The position numbers and the translations under genes were made by a program. The notes under the pieces are model-generated. The model saw only the letters and a program-made list of their open reading frames with translations, ran no database searches and had not been told where the DNA came from. Of a stretch of 12,501 nt of DNA, positions 7,516 through 12,501 are shown one piece after another. Each line of letters starts with the position of its first letter. Position 1 is the stretch's first letter. Source of the DNA: Phoronis ovalis (taxonomy: Eukaryota; Phoronida; Phoronidae); assembly GCA_028565635.1 (NCBI GenBank), contig JAOXYB010044592.1, forward strand, positions 1-12,501. Direction: 5' to 3'.

Positions 7516-8631
7516 CTTTAAGTGCCTGTTTGTCTACCTAATATATTAATTGTGCTGTGTGACATTGGTAATAGTTCAACAGGAGGACACAAGACTGTAC
7601 ATGATACCTAATTTGCCAGCATAGCAACCAACTGACACTGTGCTAAATTGGATGATTATCATATGTAAATACTTGATAACATAAACCGAAATATAATCTG
7701 CATACAGGTTTTATCATAAAATTATATAGACAATTTTTATATTTTATTTGATAATTTGTGTATATTTGATACATACGAGTTATTGCTGTGCTCTCCATAT
7801 GGTTTATTGTCTGCATTTCCATCATATATGGTACTGTTCATTTGTGGGAAGTGGCATTCGATTCTAAAGGACATCTTCTACTGTTTTGTCTGCAATTCAT
7901 TGCATCACTTCAGTGAGAATATGTTACTTTTTTTATGGAGCAACTACATGAAGATAATTGCTGCATCATCTTTAGTATTTTAACTGTTGACTACGAATGG
8001 GCTGTTCTAGTATTTATAGTCACATTGAGGAAGTTTCCTCCCGAAAATTTCTTTTGAATGACAACTGAGTATAAAATTATAAAGAAATGAAAATTATGAC
8101 AAACACATGATTTGATTTATGATGCTGGCATGATATTCCTATACACAATGACTATGACAGGGATGTTGAAAACAGTCATCAGATACTTATGTTGCTGCTG
8201 TCCTTCAGACATGATACATACAGGAAGATTCAAGATTTACTAGTCCAGTTTACACATGACTGCAAACAATCTTGTAAAATTATGTCTTTTGTAAGCAGAA
8301 AGTATAAGCTATAATTTTTTTACTTAAAATTATGAAGAATTTTTCACATAATCTTCTTTAATTTTCACATCCTAGTAAAAATCTGTTTGGTGGAACTCTG
8401 TGTGGAATCCAATAAAAAAATTGTGAAAAAGAAGACAGCATCAGGTGTACTTTCTTTTTTATTGTCCAGTCATGTGAACAAAAGAAATATTTTGTATTCT
8501 GTTTGGTCTACTAACCTGGATGCTAATTAAAATAGGCGAATAGAAATAATAAGAATGGGCAACTTTATTACTAGAAGTGACTCTGAAGGTTGTTTATCAT
8601 TTATTGTTTACCTGTTTACATCATGCTTTAG

Positions 8632-8645
8632 ACGAAAACCAAAAG
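8632..8645 (+). other. SVIL: Candidate 14-nt microexon
   Basis: ACGAAAACCAAAAG lies between a pyrimidine-rich acceptor (GTTTACATCATGCTTTAG, ending at 8631) and a perfect donor (AAAAG|GTAAGTA, from 8646). Joined to exon 4 it completes the split codon as GAC and adds Asp-Glu-Asn-Gln-Lys, leaving in phase 0. These polar residues match the style of the preceding exon. It is not compatible in one transcript with the phase 1 candidate at 11982-12074. The evidence is splice-site quality and composition only. Confidence 0.3.
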
Positions 8646-9090
8646 GTAAGTAAACCATCAGTAGAATTTTAACCGTGAGTTATGGATTCTGTGAAGTGTA
8701 TAAAATGTGATGGTTATCTATGAATAAATAAGTGTCCATTGATAAGAGGTATAGACTGATATTATGGGATGGTAGAATAAAGAGCTACTACACCAGCAAA
8801 TCTGGGCAACAAATGTTCTATTCCTTTCTTCCAGGGATGTTTATGTGATCAAAAGTTGCATTTTCATGTTAATGTTATCTTTAATGGTTGAAAAGGAATA
8901 TTGCAAAGTACAGATGCCAAGTATTTTATGTGCTGATTAGTAGTGTTAGCACATTAATTTTGTGGCCATATATTTTACTACTATTTAGACACAGTTAGCA
9001 GTCATGTGATATAAATATCTTTTCATTAGTATATTGATCATTCCTTTATCTAACCAAAATATAGCTACTTTTAGATTACTCCTACACAGT

Positions 9091-9347
9091 ATTTCAGTTG
9101 TGACATCTCCAGAGTAGGCCATTGTTGACCTTGAGGTCAAAAGGTCATTTGGAGATCAAAGGTCAAATTTCTAAAAATGTTCAAAAATTATGGATTTGAG
9201 CTACAACAAAGTTATTTTGATGACCTTTGAGAGTATTTTGGTACTAAAAAGTGATTTTTATGTTTGCTGGCATCTTTTCAACTAATTTATGTATCCAATT
9301 TTCACTAAGCTATATCTGGAACAAGATTACAGTTATATAGAAATGGT
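9091..9347. repeat. AGGTCA-rich repeat, unit 1 of 3
   Basis: It starts near ATTTCAGTTGTGACATCTCC and recurs as unit 2 after 257 nt. Features shared with unit 2 are TGACATCTC, a TTGACCT block, TCATTTGGAG, CAAAGGTCAAATTTCTAAAA and TGACCTTTGAGAG. It contains AGGTCA direct repeats with 2-nt spacing (9134-9147) and with 1-nt spacing (AGATCA-A-AGGTCA, 9153-9165), plus an everted pair TGACCT-TG-AGGTCA at 9126-9139. Confidence 0.75.
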
Positions 9348-9584
9348 ACTTGAGGTGTGACATCTCTAGGGTTGGCTAATGTTGACCTAGAGATCAAATG
9401 TCATTTGGAGTCAAAGGTCAAATTTCTAAAATTGCCTGAAATGTTCCAAAGTAATGGTATTAGATTATAAAAAGGTCATTTTCATGACCTTTGAGAGCAT
9501 TTAGGTATTTTCAAAAAACGTGAAAATTATTTTAAATATCTTTTCAATTAATTTTATGAAAGAAACATACTGCAAGTCATAACA
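9348..9584. repeat. AGGTCA-rich repeat, unit 2 of 3
   Basis: Second, clearly alignable copy: GTGACATCTCTAGGGTTGGC at 9357-9376, then GTTGACCTAGAGATCAAATG, TCATTTGGAGTCAAAGGTCA (9401-9420) and CATGACCTTTGAGAGCATTT. It is degenerate relative to unit 1, and the DR2 has lost one base (AGATCAAATGTCA), so the duplication is old. Confidence 0.75.
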
Positions 9585-9840
9585 GGCTTTGATGTGACAG
9601 TCTCAGAGTCGGGGGAGTTGACCGTGACGTCAAAAAATCATCTAGCGGTCAAAAATTTAAAAACAAAATGGCATAAAATTTTCAGAAAGCACCTTTTTAT
9701 GCATTTAGAGGTCATCAGTAGGTCAAGGGGGACATTATGAGGTAAAAATTCCCAAAGCAATTTAATTTCTAATATTCTGAGAAGTTCAAAAATGATGTTG
9801 AAAGGTCATTTAGAGGTCATGTAATGTTCACAAAAGTCAA
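9585..9840. repeat. AGGTCA-rich repeat, unit 3 of 3 (most diverged)
   Basis: It begins GATGTGACAGTCTCAGAGTC, matching the TGACATCTC-AGAG start of unit 1, and its GTTGACC, GTCAAAA and GGTCAAAAATTT align with the other copies. The 3' part departs from units 1 and 2. It carries two AGGTCA direct repeats with 5-nt spacing, at 9709-9725 and 9803-9819. A perfect TGACGTCA palindrome (the CRE consensus) is at 9625-9632. Confidence 0.6.
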
Positions 9841-9943
9841 TAGCAGCAACCCTGCCTTTGCAAAAAGACTATTTAGTTATTTTTGTGCTCTTTTGTTGCA
9901 AAGTTTATCTCATACAGTATACTTTTATATAAAAAGATGAAGT

Positions 9944-9975
9944 TCAGGGGCGTATACAGGATATTTGGGAAGTTG
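9944..9975 (+). repeat. GGGGCGTATACAGGAT motif, possible repeat end
   Basis: TTCAGGGGCGTATACAGGAT resembles the CAGGGGCGTA-type ends often seen in dispersed invertebrate repeats (general familiarity, not a search). It is a GC-rich island in AT-rich sequence. I could not find a matching inverted end in the window, so only one edge may be present. Confidence 0.25.
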
Positions 9976-10120
9976 AGAGACATAAATGAAACCGATAAAA
10001 AACATATTACGGTATTTGCTGTTTTAAGTAACATCCTTCTTGCTTCTGGTCGAAGATAACCCTTTGACATTTTAAAAATAGAATGTCACCAGATATATAG
10101 TCTAATATTTCTGATTCCTG

Positions 10121-10136
10121 TATGTATGTATGTATG
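10121..10136. repeat. (TATG)4 microsatellite
   Basis: Four perfect TATG units follow TTCCTG and end at GGGAT. Confidence 0.85.
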
Positions 10137-10953
10137 GGATTCTAAAGTATCAGATTAATATGAGGAAAAAAGCTAATAATCTCAGTGTGAAATAGGAGAA
10201 ATGCTATATTTAGAATTTATAAAAGAAACTTAAATGTTTGCAATGACATAATGTCAAGTTGTCTCCCTTGTTAGCCATTATCCAACTTACTGTTGAGAAT
10301 CTTATCATTTTTGTTTGACATTGCAAAATTTAAGATGATACATTTATTATTAATATATAAGAGTGGGGTTATCTATTTTATTATAAAGTACCAAAAATTA
10401 CAAAATTTCTTTATCTTTTAAAATGTTTAAGCACCAAGTAACAATTTTGATGTATAATGTGGTCGCCAGAAATTATTTTGTTTCTGAAATTTTAGAATTT
10501 TAAATATAATCAGAACACCAAGTACATATTATATACTTTACACTTTTATGCTTTTATTAGAATGGTAGTGCTTGCATATTGGTTTGGACTTTTATATGAA
10601 TTAAGTGACCTTTAATTCTATTAGAAAATTATAAATAAACCTGGTATATTGTATGGCTGTACCTGCAAGCTGTCAGTGTTGAAAATAAATAATTATGTGG
10701 CTATATAATGCATTTAAATTGATAGTGTGATATGCATTGAAGAATAATTGTACTTGGAAGTTATTTTCGGATTTGATGACTTTTTTATGAAGTGACTATA
10801 TCCAAGCAGCATGTTTTCTTCAGGTAAGAATGTCATCCAGTAACATATGGTACCTCTAGCTACATCATTTTATATCATAAATGATATTTAAATTATTTCA
10901 TGGATATAATATTATATGGACCCTTTATAGATAGCATGAAAGTATGGCTTTAG

Positions 10954-11178
10954 TACTTGCTTTGTGAATGCCAGTCTGGTGAATTTAGAGACCTGCTAAC
11001 CTTTGTAAACAAGTTAAGAGATGAATTTGTAAAAGACACTTTGCTATACAATAACCATATTACTGCTATGATTCAGCACATCATTGTCCCAGGAGTATAT
11101 TTTAGTAGTATAGACAGAAAGTCAAATGGCACTTTCTCAGTTTGTACTCTAATTTTCCTGTTTGGCTGTATTTATAAG
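10954..11178 (+). other. Open frame of 75 codons with splice-like ends, unknown
   Basis: The frame is open from a TAG at 10951-10953 (which could serve as acceptor GGCTTTAG) to the donor-like ATAAG|GTGAAT at 11179, exactly 75 codons in phase 0. The first half reads LLCECQSGEFRDLLTFVNKL and on to RDEFVKDTLLYNN, and looks protein-like and amphipathic. The second half (VYFSSIDRKS..., then Phe/Leu/Cys-rich) looks like translated intron. There is no ATG near the start. I recognise no family. It may be a decayed fragment of a mobile-element protein or a chance frame. Its phase 0 would follow the 14-nt microexon candidate. Confidence 0.2.
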
Positions 11179-11357
11179 GTGAATTCTAATAGGTATAAAA
11201 ACCTGAACATCTCTGATCGTTAGAACTACCCTTCTAAATAACTTTATCATATTGTTCTAGAAATACAGTAATACTATATGCAGTTGCATACTCCTAAATT
11301 TACTTTGGTTAACATTCAGTTTGACATGTTTTGTTTATAACATTAGGACTTAACTTT

Positions 11358-11374
11358 AATTATCTGAGATAATT
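11358..11374. repeat. Perfect 7-bp hairpin
   Basis: AATTATC-TGA-GATAATT is a small palindrome in AT-rich non-coding DNA with no evident function. Confidence 0.6.
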
Positions 11375-11981
11375 AGCTCAGTTATTACTACTAATTATGA
11401 TAACTTTTGATGTAAAAGTCAAGAAACTCATTGACTTATGTTCACCTTTTGTTATAATCAATATTTATGTTATTTTTTGTATACAATCAAAGCATTGCAT
11501 TTTATGTTATTTTTGATTTAATTTCACAGGATCAGTGACTTAGGGTCTAAGTGACTTTATAGCATATAGATACATGTTGGTGAGGGTAACTGCATGGTTT
11601 ACCCTAAAGTGTGTTTAGTGAGCAGTGCCTTTGAATGTGTATAATGATGAAGAAAGTTTCGTTAATTTTTGCTGATAATATACTCATTGTTTTTTCTTCA
11701 GTACACATTCATTATACTAGATATGTGGGAGGTGTGAAGATAATAAATGGATATGTTTTCTTGGTTATTACTAAGAATTGCATCTCTGGATAGATTGGTA
11801 TGTCATGAACAGTGTCATCATAAGTTCACTAGGTTGATTTTGTTACATAATGGTCATTCTTCCTGTAATAAGTACTGCTGCAACTTTTTACTTCAAATTT
11901 GCATTGCATTCGCCGCATTGTGTCCATTAGGAATACATTATAAGTCATAGTATTAGAACTAAGGAACTTAATTCTGTATAG

Positions 11982-12074
11982 CGACTGGTTCCTGTAAGGT
12001 TACCATGACAACTGTTGAAGGTAGACATATTTCGGTCCATGAAATAATTTGTCGACTAGAGATAATTCATGAAG
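11982..12074 (+). other. Candidate exon (phase 1 to 1), or alternative first exon
   Basis: An acceptor-like AATTCTGTATAG ends at 11981 and a strong donor, GAAG|GTGAGC, begins at 12075. The 93 nt are open in the frame that follows exon 4 (2 + 30x3 + 1). The peptide is TGSCKVTMTTVEGRHISVHE, then IICRLEIIHE. It holds four CpGs, against almost none in the flanks, and reads like real protein. An ATG at 12005 in a favourable context (TTACCATGA) could instead start an alternative first exon. The frame continues past the donor to a TAA near 12172, so an unspliced 55-codon reading is also possible. I do not recognise the sequence. Confidence 0.35.
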
Positions 12075-12501
12075 GTGAGCGTTTTGAACTTTTATTGCTC
12101 AATTCTCTTTCTTATTATCATAACTGTCAGTTCAGTGTGATATACCACAAAAAGAATTTTTCAACATTTTTTTAAAATCTGGGTTAAAATGCTTCATGAG
12201 TCGATGTTATTGTAACATTACAGTACAGTATCATAACCTGCTTTGAATAAATATAAAATACAATTTATATGCAAATGAAAATTTCTCTTTGTGGAGTAAA
12301 TCACGATCCTTTTTCTTTGTGATAGAAAATTTTAGTAATTGCAACCTAGATAAAGCAAGCTTGCCAGTCATTATTCTGCTGTTAAAAATTGTTATGCAAA
12401 GATGACCAAACACATTCATATTGTACCTAGCCTGTCCACAGGCTGAGGAAAGACTAATTATATAAGGATTTAATATATTGATAGTTGACAATTTTGATAA
12501 T

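Larger units (their letters stand above)
5309..12501 (+). other. SVIL: Long downstream intron, or several introns with small exons
   Basis: No stretch after 5308 shows the polar, CpG-bearing coding character of exons 1-4. The sequence is T-rich on the + strand, as is common for introns on the sense strand. It contains a foldback repeat (5587-5732), a tandem array (6075-6159), a 20-bp duplication (6581-6620), an AGGTCA-rich triplicate (9091-9840), a TATG microsatellite (10121-10136) and several candidate exons listed separately. The stretches 7520-8600, 10140-10950 and 11180-11970 show me nothing beyond AT-rich non-coding sequence and minor palindromes. The gelsolin-like domains of the gene must lie beyond 12501. 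Confidence 0.65.

Noticed and set aside
7756-7983. 75-codon + strand frame rich in Phe, Leu and Cys
   Set aside because: No splice sites in a useful phase. Composition matches the random translation of T-rich intron, and it is not convincing as a membrane protein.
5792-8107. Shared 14-mer TTATGACAAACACA near 5794 and 8094
   Set aside because: Similarity does not extend convincingly on either side, and a match of this length is weak in AT-rich sequence.
11747-11950. 67-codon + strand frame starting MDMFSWLLLRIASL
   Set aside because: Hydrophobic and Cys-rich translation typical of this AT-rich strand, with no signal of selection and no phase-matched donor.
1-12501. tRNA, rRNA, CRISPR array, or bacterial-type operon
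   Set aside because: No cloverleaf, rRNA core motif or spaced repeat array was seen. GT-AG introns and long non-coding stretches show this is animal nuclear DNA.

Overview
This is a stretch of an AT-rich animal genome, roughly two-thirds A+T by eye. It holds part of one intron-rich protein-coding gene on the + strand. Four coding exons with consensus splice sites and matching intron phases (phase 2 in, then 0, 1, 2, 1) encode about 290 residues of a hydrophilic, Ser/Glu/Asn/Lys-rich protein. The first exon junction creates RIARYKEERRKALAARF. Some 25 residues later comes a Tyr/Arg-rich YMKYARNRR segment. This order is the same as in the N-terminal half of supervillin (human ERIARYKAERRRQLAEKYG, then EYLSRYTKSRK, recalled from memory). 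I therefore call the gene supervillin-like (SVIL). The gelsolin-like repeats and the villin headpiece are not in the window, so the gene continues beyond it, and its 5' end also lies outside. The organism is a metazoan, most likely an invertebrate with long introns. I cannot name the phylum from sequence alone.

Layout: 1-215 is an upstream intron. Coding exons lie at 216-336, 627-801, 1241-1364 and 4851-5308, separated by introns of 290, 439 and 3486 nt. Exon 4 may instead begin at 4773. From 5309 to the right edge I see no exon with clear supervillin-like coding character, so this is one intron of more than 7 kb or several introns separated by small exons. Candidate exons with good splice signals and compatible phase lie at 7065-7211 (with 7313-7431), 8632-8645 (14 nt) and 11982-12074, but none is proven.

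The introns carry decayed repeats. These are a 74-bp inverted-repeat element at 4147-4220 with ends resembling pogo/Tigger transposons; a foldback element at 5587-5732; a short AT-rich tandem array at 6075-6159; and a triplicated repeat of about 240-257 bp at 9091-9840 dense in AGGTCA motifs spaced like nuclear-receptor sites (DR1, DR2, DR5). An inverted fragment of that last family sits in intron 2 near 1157. I found no RNA gene, CRISPR array, intact transposase or complete gene. The most interesting items are the AGGTCA-rich triplicate and the candidate microexon and cassette exons inside the long downstream intron.
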